The translations under genes were made by a program, and so were the position numbers. The notes beneath the pieces were generated by a model. It was not told the DNA's origin. It searched no databases and was given only the letters and a program-made list of their open reading frames with translations. From NCBI GenBank assembly GCA_024364805.1, contig CM044489.1, positions 115,315,739-115,379,738 on the forward strand: a stretch of 64,000 bases of DNA, read 5' to 3'. Within the stretch, counting starts at the first letter, position 1; the number at the start of each line of letters is the position of its first letter. Source of the stretch: Euprymna scolopes (Eukaryota; Mollusca; Cephalopoda; Sepiida; Sepiolidae). Below, piece after piece: positions 43,560 through 54,636 of the stretch.

Positions 43560-43955
43560 TTCTTTTTCAATTTTGTTCTAGCTGAGAATGAGGCATCTTA
43601 CCGGCTATCTCATACATTCCACCCGAAAGATCTTTTTTTTAAGATTCTAACCGTATCTTTAAATTCAATGGATTGTATCTCTCTTGCACTTTGTTCAGAA
43701 AGTAAATTCTTTTTTTGAGTCCCGTTGCTCCTATAATTACTGGAATGATAGAGATCTTCCTAAGATTCCAGTTTCTTTTTATGCCATACATAATTCCTTG
43801 GTATTTTGTTATCTTTTCTCTCTCAGCTCTGTTTAACCCATCACGATTGTGGACACTAACTTCTACTAGGGTTGCTTCTTTTTTTCTCCTTTTTGTCCCA
43901 TATCCCTATGTTGGGTTTAATAGTTCTGTTTTCTATGTATGTGTTTTTAGCAATT
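43560..43955 (-). mobile_element. LINE-type RT protein C-terminal tail, fragment R7 copy 2
   Basis: The same DNA as 9258-9620 in the same orientation: AGATTCTAACCGT, TTGCTCCTATAATTACT, GATAGAGATCTTCCTAAGAT, TCTCTCAGCTCTGTTTAACC. On the minus strand the GTARILRK-like tail is recognisable (FKDTVRILKK). Frames are broken. Confidence 0.55.
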
Positions 43956-44669
43956 GCATAAAGAGCAGTGTGCAGTTAGTTATTTGTTCTCTCACATAAA
44001 AATCTGTCATAATAAGAGACGTTTTCTTTTTTTCTTTTCTGCTTTTCATACCGATTTATACATTTTTCTTTTTTTTTTTTTTTTTTAACTTACCAGTTTA
44101 AGACATTTTTAAAAAAATTATTTTTGTATGCGAGCAACAATTTTTCTCTTTCAATTTCATTTTTAACTTTGGTATTTAATAAAAATCCAAGTGGTAAGAT
44201 TGTAAAACCACACTTAAAAAAATAAAAGTAGAACCACTATTCATTCCTCACCCCCTCGAATAACCACACAAGATTTATCTTTCATAGCAAAATTAAAAAA
44301 AAAAAAAAATGGCTAATTGCCTTAAAATGCTAACGTGACTTGAAAATTGATCATTTTATACTGAATTTATATACAAAACTGATCCTTCATTTTAAATTTC
44401 AGAACAATTGTTTTTTTTTTTCTCTTGTTTTTTCTAAGTTTTTCAGTGTTCGTAGATAATTGTGTAAAAAAAAAGTAGAATCTCATTTTTTAAGGGGAGG
44501 GATGATTTAGCGAAGGATGTTAATCTACAATAATACTGAAAATATTGTTTAATTCATTAAGAAAATGAAATAAAGGAGATAATTATAGATAAATAAAGTC
44601 TTTTAAAGGAGATAATTATAGATAAAGTTTTTGCTGATTTTCCAGAATAATTAAACAACCAAAAATGGG

Positions 44670-45165
44670 GTGAAAATATAAACACACAACAAATAAATGT
44701 TATCAAAGACTAACTTGCTCTTCTGTTTACTTGGATAAGTGTTTTTGTATTTTAACTTATTTTAAAGTGTTCTTTAGTTTAAAAAAAAATAGTGTAAAGC
44801 GTGTCGAGGTACAACAAAAAACAAAATGGTGGTCTCTTTTGTGCCATAGTCGAGCCTTGATAATTGCTGAAAAATCGAAAATAAACAAAATAATGCCAAA
44901 ACATTACATTTTTGCAGAATTGGTGACATTTATTGGATGTGTTTCCATCAGTGTTTTGTTTAATTTTCAATTTTTTAGTGATTATCGAGACTCGATTATG
45001 GCTTGAATGAGACCACCATTTTGTTTTTTGTTCTAACTTGACAGGTTTTACACTACCTTTATTTTTAACTAAAAAAAAACACTTTAAAATAAGTTAAAAC
45101 ACAAAAAAAGATTATCCAGATAGGTAGAAGAGTAACTTAGCTTGCTTTTAGTAACATTTATTTAT
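44670..45165. repeat. Fold-back element FB-B, diverged copy
   Basis: The left arm AATAAATGTTATCAAAGACT...TTTTTAGTTTAA-like mirrors the right arm ...GCTTTTAGTAACATTTATT. ACAAAATGGTGGTCTCTTTT mirrors GAGACCACCATTTTGTTTTT, and CATAGTCGAGCC mirrors the GGCTTGAATGAGACC region. Short centre at about 44890-44950. The same outer words occur in the arms of 32378-32970. Confidence 0.75.
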
Positions 45166-45636
45166 TTATTTATTTTTTTTTTCAGATTTTCCAAGTCAGA
45201 CTCAAATACCAATCAATCTAACATAGTTATACTTAATTCAAATTAGCATATTTGTGCATTTTTTCCCCCCTTCCATTGTGTATTTGGCATGGATATATTT
45301 TATTCGTGTTGTCAGCAGGCATGGTCTCATATAGTAGCCCCTTATGACAATATGACTTGTTTGGGATGAATAAGTGTAAAAAAAAAAAAAAAAAAAGTAA
45401 CCCACAAAAGGGCTGATGTTAAAGTTGGTAACATTTCTATCAAAAATGGTGCTTGGGATGCTGAGTTGCCAGTCTGCACTAGTATCCACGACTTCCTCCA
45501 CAGCTCCTGTTGTTCTCATGATTATGATGATTATGATCTTTAATAAATTTATATTAATTTTTATGACTTGCTCTTTATTATTGAATACAGCCTCATTGAT
45601 TATTTGACTTTTTAAATTTTGATAAGGCTTTTATTA

Positions 45637-46022
45637 GTGATGGGACGATTTCAATATTTTTCCTGATGCCGATACAATTACTGATTCTTTATAAATCTCT
45701 AAATATTTAACTATAGAGTTATTTTCCCCAATTATCATAAAAACACATGTTAAATGTGCATATATTTCCTTAAAGAATAAAAACACACTTATCTATAGAT
45801 TTTAGTTTTACTGGTGGTTTAAAAAAAATCAATAAATATTTATTATTTTATTATAACTACCAGCAGTGGAAGATTTTGTTTTAAACTATTTCGAATATAA
45901 AAGATAATTGAAAGAATCGTTTTTGGCATCGGAAAATAGACACAAATTTTTCTGATACTAATTCCGATACCCCCAAAAGTTCCGATTTTTTTCAATTCCG
46001 TTTTCAATTAATCGTCCCAATT
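45637..46022. mobile_element. hAT-like MITE
   Basis: The left end TAGTGATGGGACGATTTC and right end AATCGTCCCAATTTTTA share an inverted GGGACGATT core, with more internal pairing (ATGCCGATAC against GTATCGG-like words). TAGTGATGGGACGATT is a type of end common to hAT elements. No exact 8-bp duplication was found. Confidence 0.6.
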
Positions 46023-46587
46023 TTTATGCTGCTTTTTTTATACTTATTTTTATGCTTGGATCGTTTACACTTGGATTCCAGATTCTTCTTTTAGTTTCAC
46101 AGATTACTGTTTCAGAAATTAATTGATTGTTATTAATTTGTTATTCTGTTGAAAATCCTTTTTATTTCCGGCAAAAAGTTTCTTATATATTTTCAAATTT
46201 TAGTCAATCAGTAATGCATTTTTAAAAAAATATTTTACTAATGTTTATCCACTAATGAAGAGAATCTATCTTTGAAAATACATGGATTTTAGGATTTTTC
46301 ATTATAATAATTCCTTATTTGAATTTGATCGATCAATAACTATTGTAATTCATTCAATTTTATTTCCATCATGTATTTTCCCTATTTATTAAATTGCTAT
46401 ATCTAGTTCATTAAACCTTTTGATTATCTTGATAAGTTGAAATTTTAAAGATAATATTTATGTTCAGTTTTACAATGCTATTTATATTGATTTTTAGATT
46501 CATAAATGCTGTTTAAAATGCTGGTAAAATTAAATGAATGAAGCCCATTGTTTTTGTACTATTTTAAAAAACTTTTTTTATTATAAA

Positions 46588-46753
46588 GTCCAACATTTAT
46601 TTCAAATCCAACGTAAACAAATTCTTGATGAACCGTCCCCTTAAGTAATCCAATTTACCAAATTTCCACTACTCACAATTACTACGATATTATCCCATTG
46701 ATTCAATAACCCTTATCCACGAGTGTCCTCCAGGCCTTGATAAGTGGTTATTC

Positions 46754-46757
<4 letters not shown>
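46588..46757 (+). mobile_element. CR1/Jockey-type LINE, 3' terminus
   Basis: CAAATCCAACGTAAACAAAT, TTGATGAACCGTCCCCTTAA, GGCCTTGATAAGTGGTTATT. Short 5'-truncated copy followed by a (TA)n run. Confidence 0.8.
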
Positions 46758-46798
<41 letters not shown>

Positions 46799-47179
46799 AA
46801 GTTTTTTTTTTAAAATGTGCTTGTGGGAATATAAAATAATTTATACGAATGATCAAGTAATGTTTTGTATCTACTAAATGAAGCAATCTATTATTATATG
46901 ACGTTGCTTTGCTTGCATTTCCTCTTTACCTTGGCCTACTATGCACAGATTGCATCACCAGGTCATGCATATTATTAAACTACAGAGAATTGAATTTAAA
47001 GAATTCACATACAAGCTAATTCTATTCTAGGAAACAATTCACTTTAATAAACTCTATTTTAAAGTAAGAAATATGCGGTCAAAAAATAGCTGATTATTTT
47101 TTTTATCTGTGTTGCTATAGTCACATACAGATTGCATTTTTTTTCTTTTTCGTTAGTGTAGCGAAATTCAGAAATTGAG

Positions 47180-47577
47180 ATATTGAATTTCAAGTGGAAC
47201 CAATGGTATCTACTGAATTGTCATGTCACAGTAATGAATATATCCAAAAAATTATGAAAAACAGTATGATAGAAAATTATTTATTAATGAAAATAGTTTT
47301 TGTAGACATTTAGCAAAAATTGAGTTTTGCAAAAACAAAAAAACACACACAAAAAAAACGGAGACTTTATTGTAACAAAAGAGAGGCAAATATTTTTTGT
47401 AAAACTGATAATCTTTGGCCAATTTAGCAAAATTTAATTTTTGCTAATTGTCTTCAAAAATTGTTTTCATTAATAATTAATTTTCTACCTTATCGTTTTT
47501 CATAATTTTTGGATATTTTCATTACTGCAACATAACAATTTAGTAGATACCATTGGTTTTACTTGAAATTCAATATT
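47180..47577. repeat. Fold-back element FB-C
   Basis: The left arm 47180 to about 47310 and right arm about 47445-47577 are reverse complements: ATTGAATTTCAAGTGGAACC against GGTTTTACTTGAAATTCAAT, and ATGGTATCTACTGAATTGT against ACAATTTAGTAGATACCAT. Further inward, ATGATAGAAAATTATTTATT pairs with AATAATTAATTTTCTACCTT. Related to the MITE at 27784-28265 through the inner left arm. Confidence 0.8.
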
Positions 47578-47617
47578 TTATTTTTTGAATTTCGAAAAAA
47601 AAAAACAAAAAAAAAAC

Positions 47618-47657
<40 letters not shown>

Positions 47658-47690
47658 GAGTCACCACTTATTAAAGCCCAGTTGCCATTC
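47618..47690 (-). mobile_element. CR1/Jockey-type LINE, extreme 3' end
   Basis: A 36-base T run, then GAGTCACCACTTATTAAAGC and CCAGTTGCCATTCGAAG: the poly(A) and last ~45 bp of the LINE family. Confidence 0.6.
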
Positions 47691-47699
47691 GAAGTATTT

Positions 47700-47830
47700 G
47701 TGCAGTTTATAGACTGTGCTGAAATAATAATGTTATTATTTAGAAAGCCATTCTTAACATGGAAAGATTGGGGAGGGCTTTTCAAGTATTTTGTACTTTC
47801 ACCTAACAATTTAATAAGCAAGCTATCATA
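47700..47830 (+). repeat. Interspersed repeat R4, copy 2
   Basis: GACTGTGCTGAAATAATAAT, TTATTTAGAAAGCCATTCTT, AACATGGAAAG and ACAATTTAATAAGCAAGCTA match 18750-18850 in order. Confidence 0.6.
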
Positions 47831-48445
47831 AAAATTGAATTTAGTTTGTAAATCCTATCTTAATCAAGTATGGTCTCTAAACTGCACAATTACCTTTCTT
47901 TTTTTTTTTTGCTTTAGTGATTATTAAAGGTTAAAATATAGAACTTCAATGTACGCATTTTAAACAGATGAGTGTAGATGTGAATATTTCACATGTGGTA
48001 GCAATTTCTCTAAGTTTATCAAATTTCACAATTCAATTCAACATGGTTTTTAAAAAATATATAAAAAAGCATATTTTTTTGTAGATACAGCTGTAGCACA
48101 TTATAATTGACATTTCATCATTACATGTCTAAACTTATAATACTGAATCACCCATTAGAACTTTTTGTCAACGTTGGCAAGTTTGAGGTTTTGAGAGGAT
48201 GTCGGTTGAACGAAAGAATGCGAGAAGTTGAAATCAGGTAATCTCTGAAGAATTAATAAACAATCACTAAACAGTGTGAATATTGAAAGACTTTAAGATA
48301 AGAAGTTGGAGTCAGATATTTTTCGGTACTTATATAGAAAAGGAACCATGCTATCGCCAGAATTTTCTGTGCAGTTTACTTAAAACGCTGTAAGGTGCCG
48401 GATGAATGTTTTGTGATTTAAAAAAAATTTTTTTTTCGCAAACGC

Positions 48446-48483
<38 letters not shown>

Positions 48484-48639
48484 CAACGAAAAAAATATTT
48501 CTGTTATGAAGATCATTCAATGAAAAATTAATTGAAAAAATGAAAACAGAATTTTTTTTATTACAAAGAAAATACAATAAATAATTACTGCACATTTTTT
48601 ACGGAACTTGAAGAAAATTAAAATTTGAATCAAGAAAAC

Positions 48640-48930
48640 AAAACACTCATTGTTAGGTAAGTTTCTTGAATAAATATTCATTTTTTGAATAAAAAAACAA
48701 CTGACAGTCCAACAAATTTTGATTCTTTTAAAAATATTTTTTTTTCTTCATGATTTTTTTTGTTCAAATCAAGATAAATATTTAGTTTTTTTTTTTTTTT
48801 TTTTTTTTAAATAAACCAATACTACAAATAAATGTTTTCTTAAATAACCTTAGCTGCTGTGATTTCATAGACTCTGCATTTTGGTAGCTTTCAGTGTTTT
48901 ACATAAACTACCCGGAAAATTATGTATAAG
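48640..48930. repeat. Dispersed repeat R8, copy 2
   Basis: See 42470-43000. Shared words lie near 48655, 48750 and 48854-48880; intervening T runs differ in length. Confidence 0.5.
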
Positions 48931-48939
48931 TACCTATTT

Positions 48940-49240
48940 TTTTAAATTCTAGGAGTTGGAATTTTTGAAATCTTGGGGGTTAGACTCAGAAACTTTTACT
49001 TCTGACTTCACAACCTTGAAGAATGAGATACCAAAATACTTAAAAGCAATTACAATCATATTACTGTTAAAGAAACTGTTAAAATTAAACTTATGTGTTG
49101 AGAAAAACTTCAATTTTCCTGAATTAAGCCCTGTCTTTATTAATGGATGAAATCTGTTTGTAGTTTTGTTAAAATAAGAAGTATAAGGAATTTCCACTTG
49201 TAGGTTCAAGATCCTTTTATCAGAAAAACATCTCATAGAG
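48940..49240. other. Unassigned sequence with overlapping open frames
   Basis: Open on both strands (64 codons plus, 95 codons minus) without a recognisable domain, signal peptide or splice context that I can trust. Left unassigned. Confidence 0.3.
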
Positions 49241-49284
49241 AAAGTTAGAATGGTTTGGGAGTTTTCTTCAAATATACATGTTTT

Positions 49285-49632
49285 CTGAGGAAGCAGGGTA
49301 TCCGATAGGTGTGTATCCCCAATTTATGACCCCACCTAGGACACTACATAGGTACCCTATAGCATACTAAAGTGACCCTCACCTTAGGTGATTTGAACCA
49401 GCTTCCTCTGAAGGAGAAAGTTTCGTAGGAATATCAGACTCACAAGCAGCTCCCAGCTGCTTATAAATCCCTGTCAAGAGATGATGACATTAGATTTTTG
49501 CAGTTCTTGGAGGGAGGTGTTGACATCTTACATGCAGCACTTGATATTCACAAAAGGTCACCCATCTGGTACTGATTAAGCTCAATGATGCTTAACTTTG
49601 ATAATCTGATGAGAACCGAGTATTTCAGGGTA
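49285..49632 (-). mobile_element. 5S rRNA-derived SINE, copy S3
   Basis: Minus strand: 5S part CTCGGTTCTCATCAGATTAT, AAGTTAAGCATCATTGAGC, CAGTACCAGATGGGTGACC (about 49630-49545). The body GCAAAAATCTAATGTCATCA, AAGCAGCTGGGAGCTGCTTG, GAGTCTGATATTCC and GAGGAAGCTGGTTCAAATCA corresponds to 19110-19230. With S1 this defines a SINE family of at least 330 bp. Confidence 0.8.
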
Positions 49633-50229
49633 AACATCCTGAATACTTTTTTTACAATCCTAAATATTTGCTTTCTATCACTAAAATTAAATGTAAACTT
49701 TGTTTGCCAATAATTTTCTGTTTTCTATGTGTCTTGGGAACTTTTAGTTCTTTGTGCAATGTGATAAGTCTCGCTCCATTTTTTTAATGTTTATTTCTAA
49801 ATATAAGTGACTATTTTTATTTTCATTTTTAGCAATTGTGTGTTTTAGTCACTACTGTTAAAATTAAAAAAAAATATTTTTTTCATGGGTTCATTTCTGT
49901 ATTGTTCAAAATTCTAAATTGAAATGGATACTGGGAGAAACATTAATTTATATTTTTTAATGAATGTAAATGATTTCATTGGAAAATAATATTTTTATTT
50001 TCAAAACTAATTCTGTGAGAAATGTAAAGGAAACTGGTTTAGTATAATTACAAATGAAGCAAATTAACTTAGATCATCATCGTATGAATCCAAAGATTTT
50101 ATTGTTGGCATTGGTTCCCCCCTCCCCGATAATTTTCTAGCCAGAATTCTTTCTAGAAAGACATCAGATACTTACAGGAGGGACCACGAGAAGGTTGTTA
50201 GCATCATAAGTAAAAGTGATTTTTTGTTT

Positions 50230-50505
50230 ACTTGTCTCCCCACGTTGACAGTTAGACACAAGGTCCGTTTTTTAATGTTGAGGAAAACCAGCTCCCCAAA
50301 AAGGGGCTTTCTGGTTAGTAACAAAAATAAAAAAAATATATATCAGAATTTCTCCTCCTCCTAACCGAGACCAAAAAAGTGAAGTGAAAAAAGTAAAGTG
50401 TAACATCAGAACAGATACTACACTTTGATCATACTGGATTCGAACTTGGAACACCCAAGTCATCATTCTCTTGTTAACCACTAAACCACCGTCACTTCCC
50501 ATTAA
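50230..50505 (-). mobile_element. tRNA-derived SINE T2, most complete copy
   Basis: Minus strand: head GTGACGGTGGTTTAGTGGTT (A-box-like TGGTTTAGTGGTTAAC) and B box GTTCGAATCC at about 50434-50443. The body follows: ATCAAAGTGTAGTATCTGTT, CGGTTAGGAGGAGGAGAAAT, TTTGTTACTAACC. The 3' part is CAACATTAAAAAACGGACC, then TTGTGTCTAACTGTC. It lets the headless copies at 8740, 9023, 17405 and 21408 be placed in one family. Confidence 0.75.
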
Positions 50506-50580
50506 TTAAATTTTTTTCCCCTTCAATTTGTATGCGTACATACATATGTGTGTGTGCGTGCGTGCGTGCGCGCGCTCGCT

Positions 50581-50655
50581 CGTGCGATGTCTCCACTGAG
50601 AATACTTAAGATGAGAACAGTCATTACATAATCCAAATAATCCAAAATATTTCCG
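50581..50655 (+). repeat. FB-A arm fragment
   Basis: GAGAATACTTAAGATGAGAA, CAGTCATTACATAATCCAAA. Only the terminal arm of FB-A remains, next to a GT-rich stretch. Confidence 0.5.
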
Positions 50656-50833
50656 TTCTATTACAATGTTTTTTTTTTTTCCTACAAAAACTCAAACAGT
50701 AGATATAATATAAATATGAACAATTTTATAAAAATAAGAAACAAAAGCTAAACTGTTCAGTAGAAGATGCTTTATTTAAGAAGTTGAATCAGCTAAATAA
50801 AAAAGTTTTATTATTCAAACAAGTAGGTTAAAC

Positions 50834-51205
50834 TAGGAGGGGCGTACCAAAAGTAATGCCTCCTATTTTTTGTATCATGCCTGAATGGATCAAAGGAGAT
50901 TGCAAATTATATTGTTATAATGACTAAACTTGTGCATTCATGACCTGAAATTTTCATCTCACTGTTGCAGATATTGATATTGTGAGACTCAAAGAAAGCA
51001 ACCCTTGTCATGGACGTGTGTCAGAAGCAAAGATGCGTCATTGAATTCTTGGCAAAAGTGCATTGAGAATGGTGGTGACTATGTAGTAAAATAAATTCTA
51101 GAGCACAAAAGGTCGCTTATTTTAATGGTATCACTCCCATCTTCATAGCTCTTCAACTTTTTGAGTTAAAAAAATAGGAGGCTTACTTTTGGAACGACCC
51201 TCATA
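50834..51205 (+). mobile_element. mariner deletion derivative (MITE)
   Basis: TA target duplication at 50834-50835 and 51204-51205. The left end GGAGGGGCGTACCAAAAGTA and the right end, as reverse complement TGAGGGTCGTTCCAAAAGTA, are inverted repeats that extend to about 30 bp (GCCTCCTATTTTTT). Inside, an ATG at 51010 starts MDVCQKQRCVIEFL, the N-terminus of a mariner transposase. Overlapping it in another frame is SWQKCIENGGDYVVK-stop, the C-terminus. The whole catalytic region is missing: an internal deletion joined the two ends. Confidence 0.9.
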
Positions 51206-51210
51206 TGTTT

Positions 51211-51570
51211 TGTAATTTTTGAAATGAGGATTGATAATTTGTATTATTTCGATTATTCCAACAACTGTTCTTGTCTTAGATGTTATTCTCACAACATTTT
51301 GGCCGATGTAACCTCTGGCCTTCTTCAGGTGCATCTTGTCAAACCCCAGAATCTTTGTCAAACTTTGTAATCTATACAGAATTTTGAACTGAATCCCTTT
51401 TATTGGCGAGGGGGGACCATAGGTTAGATTGTTCTCGATCTGTCAGTGATGGCTAGGTAGAAATTTTAAGCAATATTTATTTTATTCTTAGCTAGTATTG
51501 CCTGTAGTCTGGCTTAAACTGTCAACTCCCAGAAGACTCTCATTTAGAACTGATTTCTATTTAACATTTT
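51211..51570 (-). mobile_element. tRNA-derived SINE of FB-A family, one-armed
   Basis: Minus-oriented. The 3' arm is at the left (TTGATAATTTGTATTATTTC, TGTTATTCTCACAACATTTT, TGTAACCTCTGGCCTTCTTC), then the body, then a degenerate tRNA-like head around 51500-51570. No inverted copy of the arm follows the head, so like 16905-17215 this is a simple SINE form. Confidence 0.6.
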
Positions 51571-51589
51571 TTTCTTTACTTTCTTTTCA

Positions 51590-51760
51590 TGTCTAAGTGA
51601 GGTCGTTGTAATTCTTGCAATATGTTGTCAACATTCTCCTACATACAGCGCCTGGTATTCCCAAATGATCACCGATATGGTATTGATCAGGCTAAATGTT
51701 TCTTAACTTAAGTGATCTAACAAAAGCCAGTGTGCCAACGCGATTACGTTGCATATTATT
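51590..51760 (-). mobile_element. 5S rRNA-derived copy S4
   Basis: Minus strand: GCAACGTAATCGCGTTGGCA, CACTGGCTTTTGTTAGATCA, CTTAAGTTAAGAAACATTTA, TGATCAATACCATATCGGTG, TTTGGGAATACCAGGCGC. This covers nearly all of 5S rRNA. The short body that follows (TTGCAAGAATTAC) recalls TGCAAGAACTAC of S1. Confidence 0.75.
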
Positions 51761-52179
51761 TACAAAATAATTGGAAATGAAAAAAAAAACAAAAAAAAAC
51801 ATTTTTTAAAATGATGTCACAACTAAAATATGCCTTTGATTTATTTTAAGTGCGTATTCTTCGTAGATCGTAATATCATTCAGAAATCTTCTTTGTTGTT
51901 TTTTTTTTCTTGAGAAATATTTTCAAACTGTGCCATTGCAAAACGCAATTCAGTTATACTCTGAATAATGAAGCTGAGAACTGCATATTTTGAGAACGAT
52001 TATTATTTATATCGCATCCTTCAAATAACTATTTATATTTGAACAGTTATTTTTTTATTATTATTATGGATATATTTTATCTTTTTAATGTTAATGTTTA
52101 ATTCAGGTCATAATACATACACACACATATCTTACATCATGTTGATATAATCATATTTTTCAGCACTTAGATTTCACTG

Positions 52180-52525
52180 AAAAACTCGTCTAGCTACAAC
52201 CACTGCAAATGATTTTCCTTTCTTCCTCTGTCTACTTGAAACTAAATGGGATTTCCATGGACATCGTTTATAACCAAAAACTACCTGTCTGTGAAACAAA
52301 ATGCACCAAGTTTCTTCTTAGCTGAGTACAGCATGGTTATTTTCAAGTTTAATGTTAACAAATTCTTGTCAAGCCGTCTTCTTAAATAATTAAATTCTGA
52401 CCAGTTTCAACCATTGTCTCCAATACGCAAGGTCTTATCTCACCATCCATCTGACAAATTCATTATTCCTTATCCTTTAATGGCCTTTAAGCCTTGGTAG
52501 GCATTGACTCATGAATACAAATAAA
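52180..52525 (+). mobile_element. CR1/Jockey-type LINE, 3' end fragment, old
   Basis: AACTCGTCTAGCTACAACCA, AGCTGAGTACAGCATGGTTA, TTTAATGTTAACAAATTCTT and the decayed 3' signature GCCTTGGTAGGCATTGACTC. Clearly older than the copy at 7955. Confidence 0.65.
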
Positions 52526-52639
52526 ATGCCTGTATATGCTTGTTTCCTATAAATTAAAAAAAGATACTGGTTGGGTTTCAACTAAATTTGGCATATAGAT
52601 AAAGAATACCATAGACAAGTTAAATAGAGAAGTAGTCAC

Positions 52640-53345
52640 CCACCTCAGCAAAAATGACCTTCTTAGCGACATGCAATATGGTTTCCATTCTACTAGATCT
52701 ACAGCAGATGTAGTGAATCCCTAGATGGAGGCTTCTTTTCTAGGGCAATTGCTCTTAACATATCAAAGGCCTTTGATAAGGCATGGCATAAAGGTCTACT
52801 CCACAAGATCTCCAGCTACGGTATAGCTGGAAATATCTTCTCAATTATTAAATCATTTCTCTCTGATAGGTTCAAAAGAGTAGTGGTTGAGGGGCAGAAA
52901 TCAGAAGTTCACAGTATTAACGCTGGAGTCCTTCAGGAGTTCAACTCTCTTGATCTACATCAATGACCTCCCAGATGACACCTTAAGATCGTTTATGCTG
53001 ATGAGACTACCATCTATGGCAACACATCAAAGGCCGTAAATGACCAAGTTCGCTCTGATTCTCTCTCCTCTGATCTTGAGCACATGGTACAATGAGGAAA
53101 GAGGTGACTGGTTACTTTTAATGCATCTAAAACCAAGCTTCTACATTTTCATCATCAACGCTCTGATCCCCATCCGGCATCAATTGAAATGAATGGCTCT
53201 CGTCTTGTGGAGACTCCATGTTTTTACAGGCTTCTGGGCTTGACCTTTACTCCTGATCTGAAACAGAAGAGATACATCAAATCTGTTGCCAAGGTCGCTG
53301 GAAAAATGGTGGGATCCTTCTACCACTCCAGTAGATATTTCACTG
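52640..53345 (+). mobile_element. CR1/Jockey-type LINE, RT region, heavily broken
   Basis: Plus-strand DNA matching the minus-strand copy at 6661-7930. ATATCAAAGGCCTTTGATAA encodes the intact form of the motif that is interrupted there (ISKAFD). Then GGTATAGCTGGAAATATCTT, ATCAATGACCTCCCAGATGA, GCTGATGAGACTACCATCTA (ADET for ADDT) and, in an open frame 53189-53395, MNGSRLVETPCFYRLLGLTF and IKSVAKVAGKMVGSFYHSSR. Several frame breaks. Confidence 0.8.
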
Positions 53346-53405
53346 CTGATGTTAATACTTATCAAGGTCAAAAACCACTCCAGGATAAGGGTTAATGATT
53401 GTTAG
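53346..53405 (-). mobile_element. LINE 3' terminus fragment in opposite orientation
   Basis: ACTTATCAAGGTCAAAAACC and ACTCCAGGATAAGGGTTAAT read as the antisense of the LINE 3' end, joined directly to the sense RT fragment. No T run separates them. Confidence 0.6.
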
Positions 53406-53605
53406 CTGAAATTAATCAATGCAATGGACCAAATTTGATTATTTATGGAAAGGTTAACAAGTATTTTGATTTGAAAATGATTCTGTTGTAGTTTGCAAGG
53501 AAGCAGTCCCATGGTAATGAGATGTCCTTGCAAAGAAATTCTATGGAAATTCCTCCTGATGCTAGTCGCATAGAGGAAAAAAAAGAAGTGAGGAGATTTG
53601 ACACT

Positions 53606-53908
53606 GTGTGTACTAGGGTTGGATCAAATACTGACTTTTAACAATTGAAATACAAATACAAATACTTTCGTTTAGGTTACCAGAAATATAAATACAAATA
53701 CTTTTATTCCTCAATCTCAAAATACAAATAAAAATACAATAACTGATTTAAACAAAAACAAATATAAGTACTTTTTTTTCAAAGTAATAAAGAAATCTGA
53801 AAATATGCAAAAAAAGAAAAGAAATATTTCCTTCCAAATTTGACATCTACATTACATTCTATACCATGTCCTCATTGCATTTTATTATCATTAGAGTTCT
53901 GAAAGTTT

Positions 53909-53957
<49 letters not shown>

Positions 53958-54106
53958 ATAGATATAAATACAAAATACTATTTTCCTGGATGCCATAATA
54001 CAAATACAAATTACTTTTTCTTGTGATGTTAAAATACAAATACAATTACATTAAAATTGTATTTAAATACAATTACAATTGTATTTGATCCAACCCTAGT
54101 GTGTAC
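53606..54106. mobile_element. hAT-type MITE with perfect 8-bp target duplication and 18-bp TIRs
   Basis: The element 53614-54098 starts TAGGGTTGGATCAAATAC and ends with its exact reverse complement. It is flanked by identical GTGTGTAC (53606-53613 and 54099-54106). The interior is rich in AATACAAATACAAAT words near both ends and carries a (TC)n run at 53911-53953. No transposase is visible. Perfect ends and duplication point to a fairly recent insertion. Confidence 0.93.
53911..53953. repeat. (TC)n microsatellite
   Basis: About 43 bp, inside the hAT MITE. Confidence 0.95.
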
Positions 54107-54322
54107 CACTGATTTGTTAAACTCGTTAACAAGAGGAAAAGTTTGTTTCATAAATCTAAAATGATCATTTTTTTTTTTTTTTACTTTTGATATAAGAATT
54201 AATGAGAACGGGCATTCGCTAAATGTATTCAATTTGCGTGTTCAGCAATGAAAATGTTATTTCAAACGTGAGCATGACAGTGGAAAACGCATTCAGACTT
54301 TCTAACTGACTAAACGTTTCCA

Positions 54323-54636
54323 AAGTTATGAATAAGATGTTAGTCACATGATTGAAAACATTATTTTGCAAAGTTAATTGAAAAAAAAATTATTTTCACA
54401 ATACCAAATAATATTATATATTTTTTTATTAAATGAATAAAATCTTTTTTTTTTTTTCTAAGACTTTTGGTGATATGCAATTTTTTTGATAAAGAAATTT
54501 TCTGCAATTTGTTAGTGGTATTATCGTTTTTAAAGTTATGAATAGAAGGAATTTTATCATTATTGAAAATATTTAATAAAATTAATTGAAATTTTTTTTT
54601 ACAGCACTAAATAACGTAGGACTTTTTATTAATGAA
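54323..54636 (+). repeat. Two diverged ~200-bp direct repeats
   Basis: AAAGTTATGAATAAGATGTT, GATTGAAAACATTATTTTGC, AAAGTTAATTGAAAAAAAAA near 54320-54390 and AAAGTTATGAATAGAAGGAA, TATTGAAAATATTTAATAAA, ATTAATTGAAATTTTTTTTT near 54532-54600 follow the same order. Confidence 0.55.

Noticed and set aside
50400-50440. CTGATG in the T2 SINE as another hammerhead
   Set aside because: No GAAA and no matching stems follow it.
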